Virus record (IMG/VR): IMGVR_UViG_3300042731_009617
Location: 1 to 35,919 of that record
Source of the DNA: a virus
Strand: one strand, 5' to 3'
Length of the DNA: 35,919 bases
In this document: piece after piece, positions 28,950 through 35,919 of the stretch
Layout: every line of letters starts with the position of its first letter
Position numbering within the stretch: position 1 is the stretch's first letter
Translations under genes and position numbers: made by a program
Notes under the pieces: generated by a model
What the model saw: only the letters and a program-made list of their open reading frames with translations
What the model was told of the DNA's origin: nothing
Databases searched by the model: none

Positions 28950-29323
28950 GCCTCCGAGACACAGCGCACGCGGATCTCATCGAGATCTTCTCCGACCCGG
29001 AGAACGTGGATACCTGCACGATCACCTCTCCGGCCGGTGCGTTCGAGAACTTCCGAGTCCTCTCGAACGATATCCATCTGTCCATCGACCCGGGGACCGG
29101 CGAGACCGTCACGGGGCGCCAGTGTTCCATGGCGGTGCTCATCTCCGAGCTCATGGCGGCGGGATTCGATGAGATCCACGGCGTGGCCGAGTCCGACTCG
29201 AAACCCTGGGTCGTTGACGCCATCGACGTCAACGGCATCCCCGACAAGTTCAAGGTGATGGAGACCTACCCCGACCGCGGGGCGGGGCTCATCATCCTGA
29301 TTTTGGAGCTGTACAAGCAATGA
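28946..29323 (+). CDS. Head-tail joining protein
   Basis: 125 residues, mixed beta with FRVLSNDIHLSIDPGTGETVTG and a C-terminal hydrophobic LIILILELYK strand. This layout and its place between the head-completion gene and the neck gene fit head-tail joining proteins. I cannot assign the exact family. Start and stop both overlap neighbours by ATGA. Confidence 0.6.
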   Translation: MSLRDTAHADLIEIFSDPENVDTCTITSPAGAFENFRVLSNDIHLSIDPGTGETVTGRQCSMAVLISELMAAGFDEIHGVAESDSKPWVVDAIDVNGIPDKFKVMETYPDRGAGLIILILELYKQ

Positions 29324-29988
29324 CCGAGTCCATCCCATTGATCGACAAGAGCGACCTGTTCGAACAGATCCGCGACCGGATCTCCGAGATACTGGCGGCG
29401 GAGATCGCCGCGCAGCAGGCCCTGGCGTCGGGCGCCGGCAAGGACCCGGAGCTATACACAATCCGGGTCTACGCCGAGCGGATCAACCCGTGGGAGGCGT
29501 TTGGAGACGACAAGACCCCGCTGGCCAACGTCTGGTACGACAGCTCGAGATACGACCCGTCGAGATCCAACTCCCAGACCCGGCAGGTCTCGGACCCGAG
29601 CCGGTACCATATTGACGTCTACTCATACGCGGAGTCCGAGGATGTGGCCGGCGGCGGACACCGGCCGGGCGACGAGCTCGGCGCGAAGCGCGGGCAGCAC
29701 GCGGCGAAGCTGGTCCGCAATCTCCTGATGCACGACAAATGGCGCAAGCTCGGGCTCGGCAACGATATCTGGGATCGCTGGATCGCCTCCATCGAGATGT
29801 TTCAGCCGGTCTCGGGCAAGCAGGCGGTTCAGCATGTGGTGGGGTGCCGCGTCACCCTCGAGGTCAAGCACAACGAGACAATCGAGCTCGAGGAACACGA
29901 GATCCTCGAGCTCATCAACGTGAAATTCCATCACGAGCCCGACGGGCAGGTGATAGCGGAATTGAATTACGGCGAAGAGACGCCGTGA
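29320..29988 (+). CDS. Neck/tail-completion protein
   Basis: 222 residues. The N-terminal helices are followed by IRVYAERINPWEAFGDDK and YHIDVYSYAESEDVAGGGHRP, then a C-terminal beta part (VTLEVKHNETIELEEHEILEL). This resembles phage tail terminator/neck proteins seen directly before the sheath gene in Mu-like tails. No enzymatic motif. Confidence 0.6.
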   Translation: MTESIPLIDKSDLFEQIRDRISEILAAEIAAQQALASGAGKDPELYTIRVYAERINPWEAFGDDKTPLANVWYDSSRYDPSRSNSQTRQVSDPSRYHIDVYSYAESEDVAGGGHRPGDELGAKRGQHAAKLVRNLLMHDKWRKLGLGNDIWDRWIASIEMFQPVSGKQAVQHVVGCRVTLEVKHNETIELEEHEILELINVKFHHEPDGQVIAELNYGEETP

Positions 29989-30001
29989 GGAGATAGGGAA
30001 C

Positions 30002-31489
30002 ATGGCTATTTCGACAGCATACCCGCAAAGCCGCACGGCTCGCGGACGGGCCGTTAAGGTCATCTACGAGAACAAAGGCGCGGCCGGGACAAAATTCTTG
30101 CCGTCACGGGTGGTCATCGTGGGCCAGGGCGCCGTGGCCAAGGGGGCGTATTCGACCACGAAGGAGCGGATCTTCTCCGCCGCCTATGCGGGCAACAAAT
30201 GGGGGTACGACTCCCATATCTACCAGGCGGCCCTGTCGGTGCTCCCGCCGAACGGCGACGGGGTGGGCGACATTCCGGTGACGGTCTATCCCTTGGCGCA
30301 GCCGACCACAGGAGGCGTTCAGGCCATCGGCGACATCACGCCGAGCGGTACGCAGACCAAGCAACAGACGTACAACGTCAAGGTCAGCAACATGGTGTCC
30401 GTCGACATCGTGATGGCTGCCGGAGAAGGGTTGTCAGAGTTTATCGAAAAGGCGATCCCGGCCGTCAACGGCGTGCTCGGGATGCCGGGGACCGCGTCCG
30501 ACGGGAGCACCAAGCTCAACTTCACGGTGGGCTGGGAGGGCGAAAGCGGCAACGATGTCCACCTCGAGGTGGTCGCCCCGGACGACGCGGAGATGACGTT
30601 CGTCGTCACGCAACCCACCGGCGGCGCCGGGACGGTGAGCATCACGGACGCCCTCGCCCAGATCGGAAACATCTGGGAGACGCATGTCATCAACTGCCTC
30701 CAGTACACGGACAGCGCCATCCTGAACGAGTACGCCACCTTCAACGAGGGACGCTGGCACCCCGAGGTCAAGAAGCCGCTGCGCGTCTACACCGGGACGG
30801 CCGAGGCGTCGCTCACGACGGTCACCGCGGTCACGGACGCCCGGAAGACGGACCGGACGAACATCATCCTGCCCAATCCGGGATCCAATGATCTGCCGTG
30901 CGTCATCGCGGCCGACATGGTGCGCCGCATCGCCAAGCTCGCCAACGAGAACCCGCCACACGACTACGGGAAGCTGGACTGCCCGCGGCTGACGCCGGGG
31001 CCCGACGGCGTGCAGTGGGACAGCACTATGCGCCAGGCGGCCTTCTCGGCCGGATGCTCCAGCGTGGAGGTGGTCGACGAGGTGGTGACGATCTCCGACG
31101 TGATCACGTGTTATCACCCCACCGGCGAGGACCCGCCGGCATATCAATACGATGTGGATCTGGCGAAGATCTTCACGATGATCCACAACACAAACCTCGC
31201 CATGGCGCCGTACGACTCCGGCCCTCCCCTGGTGCCGGACGGCCAGGCGACCAAGAACCCGGCGGCCAAGAAACCGAAGATGGTGAAAGGACGGCTTTTC
31301 AAGCTGATTGATAACGCGGCCACGGACGTCATCATATCCGATCCGGATTATGCAAAGAAGAACACACAAGTCGGGATCGGCACAACAAACTCCAAGAGAC
31401 TGGATGTCAAGCTGGTCTTCTTGGTGGGGGGGAACTCGAACGTGATCAGCATCGATCTCGTTTTTGGTTTCTACTACGGAAAGGGGTAG
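30002..31489 (+). CDS. Contractile tail sheath protein (Mu gpL-like)
   Basis: 495 residues, the size of Mu-like sheath proteins. It contains the typical start PSRVVIVGQGA, a variable outer domain in the middle (about 120-240), a central YTGTAEASLTTVTAVTDA block, and the C-terminal KNTQVGIGTTNSKRLDVKLVF strand that links neighbours. AGGAG precedes the ATG. This gene makes the phage a contractile-tail (myovirus) type. Confidence 0.9.
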   Translation: MAISTAYPQSRTARGRAVKVIYENKGAAGTKFLPSRVVIVGQGAVAKGAYSTTKERIFSAAYAGNKWGYDSHIYQAALSVLPPNGDGVGDIPVTVYPLAQPTTGGVQAIGDITPSGTQTKQQTYNVKVSNMVSVDIVMAAGEGLSEFIEKAIPAVNGVLGMPGTASDGSTKLNFTVGWEGESGNDVHLEVVAPDDAEMTFVVTQPTGGAGTVSITDALAQIGNIWETHVINCLQYTDSAILNEYATFNEGRWHPEVKKPLRVYTGTAEASLTTVTAVTDARKTDRTNIILPNPGSNDLPCVIAADMVRRIAKLANENPPHDYGKLDCPRLTPGPDGVQWDSTMRQAAFSAGCSSVEVVDEVVTISDVITCYHPTGEDPPAYQYDVDLAKIFTMIHNTNLAMAPYDSGPPLVPDGQATKNPAAKKPKMVKGRLFKLIDNAATDVIISDPDYAKKNTQVGIGTTNSKRLDVKLVFLVGGNSNVISIDLVFGFYYGKG

Positions 31490-31492
31490 TCA

Positions 31493-31876
31493 ATGGGTGC
31501 TTCCGGAGGACCATACAAGACCATATCCATCGCCGGCCGTGAATTCCGCTGCACCGGCGAATGCAAAATCGATTTCAAGGGAGGCGGCTTCTCGACCGAG
31601 CGCCGTTCGAACGGCGACAAATCGTCCCGCACGATTCTCACGCCAGAGCTGTGGATGGCGACGGGGTGCGTGATCGAGATAGACGAGGACAACGAGGACT
31701 GGGAATTCCTCATGGATGTCAAGAACAGCGGAGAGGATGTCGATATTGTCCTGACCTCTTGCGACGATATTTCCCATCAAGGTGACGGCGGGTTCGAGGG
31801 GGACGTCACCAAGGTCAAAGCAGACGCGGCGGCCAAGTTCGATCTCTCCGGTCCGGGAGAGCTCGATCGGCTTTAG
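31493..31876 (+). CDS. Tail tube protein
   Basis: 127 residues directly after the sheath gene. Beta-strand pattern ISIAGREFRCTGECKIDFKGG, EFLMDVKNSGEDVDIVLTSC and a short tail, as in Mu-type tube proteins that stack into the inner tube. Only 3 bases separate it from the sheath stop. A strong terminator follows, as is common after these abundant products. Confidence 0.82.
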   Translation: MGASGGPYKTISIAGREFRCTGECKIDFKGGGFSTERRSNGDKSSRTILTPELWMATGCVIEIDEDNEDWEFLMDVKNSGEDVDIVLTSCDDISHQGDGGFEGDVTKVKADAAAKFDLSGPGELDRL

Positions 31877-31893
31877 ATGCAAAGGCGAAACAA

Positions 31894-31947
31894 GCGCCGC
31901 CCCGGGAGTCGCCTTTCCTCCCGCGCAGGCGGGGCGGCGCGTTTTTT
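31894..31947 (+). terminator. Strong intrinsic terminator after the tail tube gene
   Basis: GCGCCGCCCCG at 31894-31904 pairs perfectly with CGGGGCGGCGC at 31930-31940, followed by G and T6 (31942-31947). The loop is 25 bases. Partial readthrough would lower expression of the chaperones and tape measure compared with sheath and tube. Confidence 0.92.
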
Positions 31948-31961
31948 GAAAGGCATAGACA

Positions 31962-32408
31962 ATGGATACTCACGACCCGACAAGCGCTTCCACTTCCGGA
32001 ACGCATCAGAAGATCCCAAGGGATGTCGCCAAGGACGACTTCGATCGCTTCGCAGAGTTCGCCCGGCTCAAGATGGACAGCTACAGGAGCGAAGTGGCCC
32101 AGGAGAAGGTCAACACCTGCAGGGAGCACTTCATTGAAAACGTCATGTGCGGCCGCATCACGGTGGACGAGGACGGACAAGCGACGATCTTGACGGAGAG
32201 CGAGGTTGTTCCCTCTGTCCGGTTCGGGAGGCGTCCGAACGGCTTCGACGACAAGCAGATGGACAAGTGCAAGATATACGCCATCGAGGCGAAGGAGGAC
32301 GCGCGCGTCGCGTCCGTCCTCGGGGTTGCGCCGGCGTTGTTCAACAAGCTCGAGCATCACGACCGCAGGCTGATAAAGGAGGTGTTCCACCTTTTTCTGG
32401 ATGAGTGA
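31962..32408 (+). CDS. Tail assembly chaperone, first frame
   Basis: 148 residues. Position between tube and tape measure, with an overlapping partial frame after it, is that of gpG-type chaperones. The sequence is helical with FDRFAEFARLKMDSYRSEV and an Ala/Glu-rich C-terminal part. Near its end the gene has AAAGGAGGTG (32375-32384) followed by a T5 run (32392-32396), see next entries. Similarity to a named family was not recognised; context carries the call. Confidence 0.7.
   Translation: MDTHDPTSASTSGTHQKIPRDVAKDDFDRFAEFARLKMDSYRSEVAQEKVNTCREHFIENVMCGRITVDEDGQATILTESEVVPSVRFGRRPNGFDDKQMDKCKIYAIEAKEDARVASVLGVAPALFNKLEHHDRRLIKEVFHLFLDE
32374..32399 (+). other. Candidate programmed frameshift signal (-2 or +1)
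   Basis: The second chaperone frame is +1 (equivalent to -2) relative to the first. Near the end of the first, an SD-like AAAGGAGGTG at 32375-32384 precedes CAC CTT TTT CTG. A tRNA-Phe on TTT at 32394-32396 could slip back two bases to TTT at 32392-32394 and continue TTC TGG ATG in the second frame. The SD-like run can also pair with CACCTTTTT as a hairpin. Mu uses a -2 shift at this gene pair. Confidence 0.5.
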
Positions 32409-32634
32409 GATCTCAGCGCCGTTGCTGGTCAGGCGCGGCGAGAATGTATCGCTGGGATACGACAGGGACGGGAACCCGCTGCATACGAGGTTGATTGTGA
32501 CTCAAAACATGATCTTGGACATCTGCATGACCTATTCCGGTCTCCCGGATGTCCGGACAATGGACTTGGACGAGATCGAGTTCTTCTATGAGGGGCTCCG
32601 TCCCAAGCTGCTTGCCGAGACGAAACCGCAATGA
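32401..32634 (+). CDS. Tail assembly chaperone, second frame
   Basis: 77 residues from ATG 32401, or fused to the first chaperone through a frameshift. The sequence TQNMILDICMTYSGLPDVRTMDLDEIEFFYEGLRPKL is helical and acidic, as in the T-part of gpGT-type chaperones that load on the tape measure. If translated from ATG 32401, the nearest strong SD-like run lies 17 bases away, too far for normal initiation. Overlaps the tape measure start (ATGA). Confidence 0.7.
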   Translation: MSEISAPLLVRRGENVSLGYDRDGNPLHTRLIVTQNMILDICMTYSGLPDVRTMDLDEIEFFYEGLRPKLLAETKPQ

Positions 32635-34352
32635 CCAAGAATTTCGAAATCAAGACGACCTTCAGCGCCGCGGACAAGGCGTCCAGGGTCATCGGTGGAA
32701 TCCAGGCGAAGGTCGCGAAGTTCTCGGCCAAGGCCTCGATGCATCTCAGGAAAGTGGATCGATTCACCAGAAAGCTCTCTTCCACTCTGACGTCAGTGTT
32801 GAAGGTGGGCGCCGTGGCGGGCGCCGGCGCGCTCGGCCTGGTATTTCATGCGGTCAATCGCACCGCTGAATCGATGGACGCGCTCGCCAAGAAGACGCGG
32901 GCGATGAGCTTCCCCATCGAGACTTATCAGGAATATCGTTTTGCGGCCGAGCAATCCGGTGTGTCGACAGAGATGTTCGACAAGTCCCTTCAGAAGTTCA
33001 CCAAGACCGTGGGCGAGCTCAAGGGCGGGTACGGTGCCATGTACACGGCGTTGAAAAAAACGAACCCAGCGCTATTGAAGCAACTCAAGAATACCGACAA
33101 TGTCGGGGTCGCCTTCTACAAGTATCTTCAGGCCATAGAGAAGACACCGGGCGCCATGGACAAGGCAGCCCTGGCAACCGCCGGATTCGGACGCTCCGGG
33201 ATGGACATGATCAACCTTGCCGACGCCGGCGCCGAGGAGATCGAAAAGCTCCGGAAACAGATGCGTGAAAACGGCATTGTCACCGCCGAGCAAGCCGCCA
33301 AGGCCGAAGCGTACAACGACATGATGAACCGCGTGAAGCTGACCGTATCGGGGTTCATGGTTGATGTGCTCACGCCGCTCATGCCGAAACTGACGAGCGT
33401 CGCGGATGCGACGCGAAAGTGGATGGTTGAAAACAGGGGGCTCATCAAATCGAAAGTATCGGCGTTTTTCGAGAAGCTACCGTCGATGTTCAAGCAGTTC
33501 TCGGACTCGATGAGGGGCGTGGTGCCGTTGCTGTCCAAAGCGGTTGCACAGATAAAATCCTTGGCCGTATGGATCGCAAAGGTGGATTGGGGGAAATGGC
33601 TGCCCATCATCACCAAGGCCATCGCGTTGTTCTACGGGATGAGAATCGCGGTGAAGACCGCCACCGTCTCAATGAACCTGTTCAACGCGGCGATGAACCT
33701 GAACCTCGGCCCGGCCAGGAAAGCATCGGCGTTCTTTGCCAAGGAGATGCCCGCGGCCATGGGCAAGAGCATCGGCGCCGCCGGAAAGCTCCAATCAACG
33801 CTTGGCGTGTTGAGCGCCGCGGTGGCGGGATGGGGAATCGGTACTGTCCTCTACGAGAAGCTCGTTGACCCTTTGATCGAGGCCCAGGCGCGTCTCCAGG
33901 AATACATCAATGATGTGTCCGACACCATGGGCCGCGATGTATCGAAGCGTTCACCCGCGCAGCTGAGAAAGGATATCGCCGCGGTCGACAAGACCAACAG
34001 GGCTTTGAAAAATGACGCTGTCCTGAACTACCTCCCCGGCATGGGCTTTTTCCAGGACATGGGCAAGCTCGGGCTGCAAAAAGAGAGGGAACGCCTCATG
34101 GGCGCCCTGAACACCGCCGAGAACAAGCGCAAGTACGCCGTGAACCAGACCTTCGGAGACGTCGCCCCGTGGGAAGCGCCGCTCCCGACCTCGGCCGCGC
34201 CCGCGGTAACCACGTCGACTCATGAGAGCGTCTCGAAGTCCCAGGTCGAGGTCACGATCAAGGATGAGACCGGCCGGGCCAGGGTGACAAAGGACCGTCG
34301 CCGGGGCAGCGGAGCGGGACTGAAGCTCGTTCATACGGGGACAGTAAAATGA
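32631..34352 (+). CDS. Tail tape measure protein
   Basis: 573 residues, alpha-helical, with phage TMP features: an N-terminal helical tail-fold part (FSAADKASRVIGGIQAKVAK), a hydrophobic GAVAGAGALGLVF segment, TMP-repeat-like helices and a Gly/Ala-rich hydrophobic segment in the middle-late region, then a basic end. Length predicts a tail of roughly 85 nm at 1.5 angstrom per residue. The protein is short for a TMP, as in Mu-like phages. The start overlaps the chaperone stop. Confidence 0.85.
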   Translation: MTKNFEIKTTFSAADKASRVIGGIQAKVAKFSAKASMHLRKVDRFTRKLSSTLTSVLKVGAVAGAGALGLVFHAVNRTAESMDALAKKTRAMSFPIETYQEYRFAAEQSGVSTEMFDKSLQKFTKTVGELKGGYGAMYTALKKTNPALLKQLKNTDNVGVAFYKYLQAIEKTPGAMDKAALATAGFGRSGMDMINLADAGAEEIEKLRKQMRENGIVTAEQAAKAEAYNDMMNRVKLTVSGFMVDVLTPLMPKLTSVADATRKWMVENRGLIKSKVSAFFEKLPSMFKQFSDSMRGVVPLLSKAVAQIKSLAVWIAKVDWGKWLPIITKAIALFYGMRIAVKTATVSMNLFNAAMNLNLGPARKASAFFAKEMPAAMGKSIGAAGKLQSTLGVLSAAVAGWGIGTVLYEKLVDPLIEAQARLQEYINDVSDTMGRDVSKRSPAQLRKDIAAVDKTNRALKNDAVLNYLPGMGFFQDMGKLGLQKERERLMGALNTAENKRKYAVNQTFGDVAPWEAPLPTSAAPAVTTSTHESVSKSQVEVTIKDETGRARVTKDRRRGSGAGLKLVHTGTVK

Positions 34353-35662
34353 GCCCGTCGCCGCTTACGTTCTTCTCTGATTTGTTCGCCGGGCCGAAGC
34401 AGTTCGAGGGAACGCCCTACACCACTCCCGGCAAAGCCATCTATCAGAGCCCGAGCGGCGCCAAGATCCCGTTCGACTACGAGGACATCACGAGCTCGGT
34501 GGCCACCAAGTCCGCCGTGTTCGAGCTCGCCGCGGGGGACGGGACCTATGTCCAGCCGGGCCGGCGGACCGGCGGGCGGTTCCCCATGATGGTCTTTTTC
34601 TCCGGAAAGGACCGCATGAAAAAGGCGTCCGCCTTTCTTAAGGCGCTCCTGGAGCCCGGCCAGGGCGTGCTGACACATCCGGTCTACGGCGACGTGGCCG
34701 TGATCCCCGTGGGGGACATTGGGCGCTCCGACCCGTTTGTCAGCGCCGGCAATCAGGTCGTGTTCACGGTCGATTTCTACGAGACCACCGGCCTGCAGAT
34801 CGGACAGGAGAGCAACCGCAAGTCGATGTTCGACAGCCTCATGGACGCATCCGCCGTGGATTTTTCCGAGAAGGTGGCGCTCGGCGACGTGGTCGACGCG
34901 GCAAGCTTCAAGAACAAGGTCACCGCCGTCACAAAATCGATCAAGGCGGCGTTGAAGCGGGCGTCACAGGGCGTGGGCGCGATAACCCAGAAGATCGAGG
35001 ACGCCGGCGATTCGATCGACCGCGGTATTGACCTGCTGGTCGGCCAGCCGCTCGCTTTGGCGCGCCAGACCCAGATCCTCATCGGAGAGCCTCGGCGCCA
35101 GGTGTCGGGCGCGAGGGCAAAGCTCGCCGCCTACAAGGACCTTGCCGGGAGCATCTTCTCAGGGACCACCGCCGAGCTGTCGAGCTACACCAAGGACTAC
35201 GTCAATTCGTTTCATCAGGACAAGATGGTGGCCTCGGCAATCGTGGCGAATTCCGCGATGCTCGCCGCCGACACGGACGACTTCTTCACGCGGCTCGACT
35301 ATATCAACGCGGCGGATGACCTCGAGGCGCTCCTGGACGACTATCAGGGGTGGCATGACCAGAACTACGCGGCCATCGAGAGCAGCGACATCGACGGGGC
35401 CACCGTGGACACCGGGGATGGGCTGTCAGAGCTCAGGGAGCTCGCGGCGGCTTCGATATCCGACCTGATCACCCGGTCGCTGCAGGCAAAGACGCAGTTC
35501 AAAACCGCCATCACGTCGGACAGGACACCGATTGATTTGTGCTTCGAGCTCTATGGAACAACCAAGCACGACACCATGGATCTGTTTCTGTACACGAACC
35601 AGGTAGCCGGGGATGAACACTTCCTGATACCAAAGGGGCGAGAGATTGTCTGGTACGTATAG
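34349..35662 (+). CDS. DNA circularisation/tail protein (Mu gpN-like)
   Basis: 437 residues. The N-terminus matches the DNA-circularisation domain family of Mu-like phages: FEGTPYTTPGKAIYQSPSG, KIPFDYEDITSS, YVQPGRRTGGRFPMMVFFSGKD, GRSDPFVSAGNQVVFTVDFYETT. The rest is mostly helical. In Mu this is a tail/baseplate protein that helps circularise injected DNA. ATG overlaps the tape measure stop. Confidence 0.88.
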   Translation: MSPSPLTFFSDLFAGPKQFEGTPYTTPGKAIYQSPSGAKIPFDYEDITSSVATKSAVFELAAGDGTYVQPGRRTGGRFPMMVFFSGKDRMKKASAFLKALLEPGQGVLTHPVYGDVAVIPVGDIGRSDPFVSAGNQVVFTVDFYETTGLQIGQESNRKSMFDSLMDASAVDFSEKVALGDVVDAASFKNKVTAVTKSIKAALKRASQGVGAITQKIEDAGDSIDRGIDLLVGQPLALARQTQILIGEPRRQVSGARAKLAAYKDLAGSIFSGTTAELSSYTKDYVNSFHQDKMVASAIVANSAMLAADTDDFFTRLDYINAADDLEALLDDYQGWHDQNYAAIESSDIDGATVDTGDGLSELRELAAASISDLITRSLQAKTQFKTAITSDRTPIDLCFELYGTTKHDTMDLFLYTNQVAGDEHFLIPKGREIVWYV

Positions 35663-35919
35663 AGCGAAGGGTGGAGAGACCTGGAACCTGGTTGCCAGGG
35701 TGGCGACCGGTGACGATATCAACGCGGCGAAGATCCAGCGGGCAAACCCCGGGGTGCCGTCGCCGATTCCGGCCGGGACGCTGCTGCAGATTCCCTCCGA
35801 CGACATCGAGCCGAGCTTTGAGCTCCTGGACGACATCAGGATTACGGTCGACGGCCAGCAGGTAGGCACCTTCAACGAGCTCGAGGTGGGGCTCTCGGTC
35901 GACGCCATCACCAAGGCGG
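35646..35919 (+). CDS. LysM-bearing baseplate/tail protein, cut by the window end
   Basis: The frame is open to the end of the window. The likely start is TTG at 35646 (AAAGGGGCGAG upstream), overlapping the previous gene by 17 bases. It begins with a LysM-like motif: YRAKGGETWNLVARVATGDD, IQRANPGV, PAGTLLQIPSDD, then a strand domain (ITVDGQQVGTFNELEVGLSVDAI). LysM with a following tail domain fits the Mu gp44/45-type baseplate hub proteins. Start codon and full length remain unsure. Confidence 0.75.
   Translation, partial: MSGTYRAKGGETWNLVARVATGDDINAAKIQRANPGVPSPIPAGTLLQIPSDDIEPSFELLDDIRITVDGQQVGTFNELEVGLSVDAITKA

Noticed and set aside
1-35919. CRISPR array or insertion sequence
   Set aside because: No regularly spaced repeats with unique spacers, and no transposase or terminal inverted repeats were seen.

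Overview
The window is one contiguous piece of a contractile-tailed (myovirus-type) phage or prophage genome. No bacterial housekeeping gene or attachment site is visible. Most genes lie on the plus strand, packed with 4-base ATGA/GTGA overlaps. The head genes are lambda-like: Nu1/GpA-type terminase, B-type portal, S49 protease with a nested scaffold start, D-type decoration protein and E-type capsid. The tail genes are Mu-like: sheath, tube, frameshift-type chaperone pair, tape measure, gpN-like DNA-circularisation protein and a LysM baseplate protein. The backbone is GC-rich with strong Shine-Dalgarno sites, which fits a bacterial host, perhaps a Gram-negative such as a Desulfobacterota; that host guess is weak.

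Layout. Bases 1-14330 form the early/middle region: an ERF annealing protein, a dATP/dGTP diphosphohydrolase-like protein, a non-coding stretch of about 500 bases with an initiator-like tRNA(CAT) and other RNA structure, a replication initiation-type protein, two DNA methyltransferases, a conserved phage gene pair, an alpha/beta hydrolase-like protein, two sigma-like proteins, an ASCH-like protein, a Lar-like protein, a radical SAM protein, a small membrane protein, a XerC/D-type recombinase, and a tail-type gene that sits apart from the tail cluster.

Bases 14331-19430 are an accessory block inserted before the packaging genes: a stand-alone HsdR_N-type nuclease (plus strand), a PIN toxin with an XRE-ImmA/IrrE partner (minus strand), a motif-rich intergenic region, and a three-gene minus-strand operon read as MqsR toxin, MqsA antitoxin with a C-terminal extension, and a SecB-like chaperone. 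This last set is a toxin-antitoxin-chaperone (TAC) module with a perfect 16-bp palindrome at its promoter.

Bases 19440-22344 carry a candidate promoter and both terminase subunits. A second AT-rich minus-strand cassette (22440-23645: a 60-residue protein and an SDH-type serine protease) separates terminase from portal. Beyond it is a decayed second copy of the end of the terminase large subunit gene, suggesting how the cassette was acquired. Bases 24140-35919 are the virion genes in the usual order, with a strong terminator after the tail tube gene and a probable programmed frameshift between the two chaperone frames.

How it works together: the early genes supply recombination, replication, DNA modification and transcription control; the late genes build head and tail; the two AT-richer islands look like cargo for addiction, superinfection exclusion or host defence. 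The points most worth following up are the phage-borne MqsRA-SecB module, the protease cassette with the duplicated terminase end, the structured RNA region with the initiator-like tRNA, and the predicted -2/+1 frameshift.
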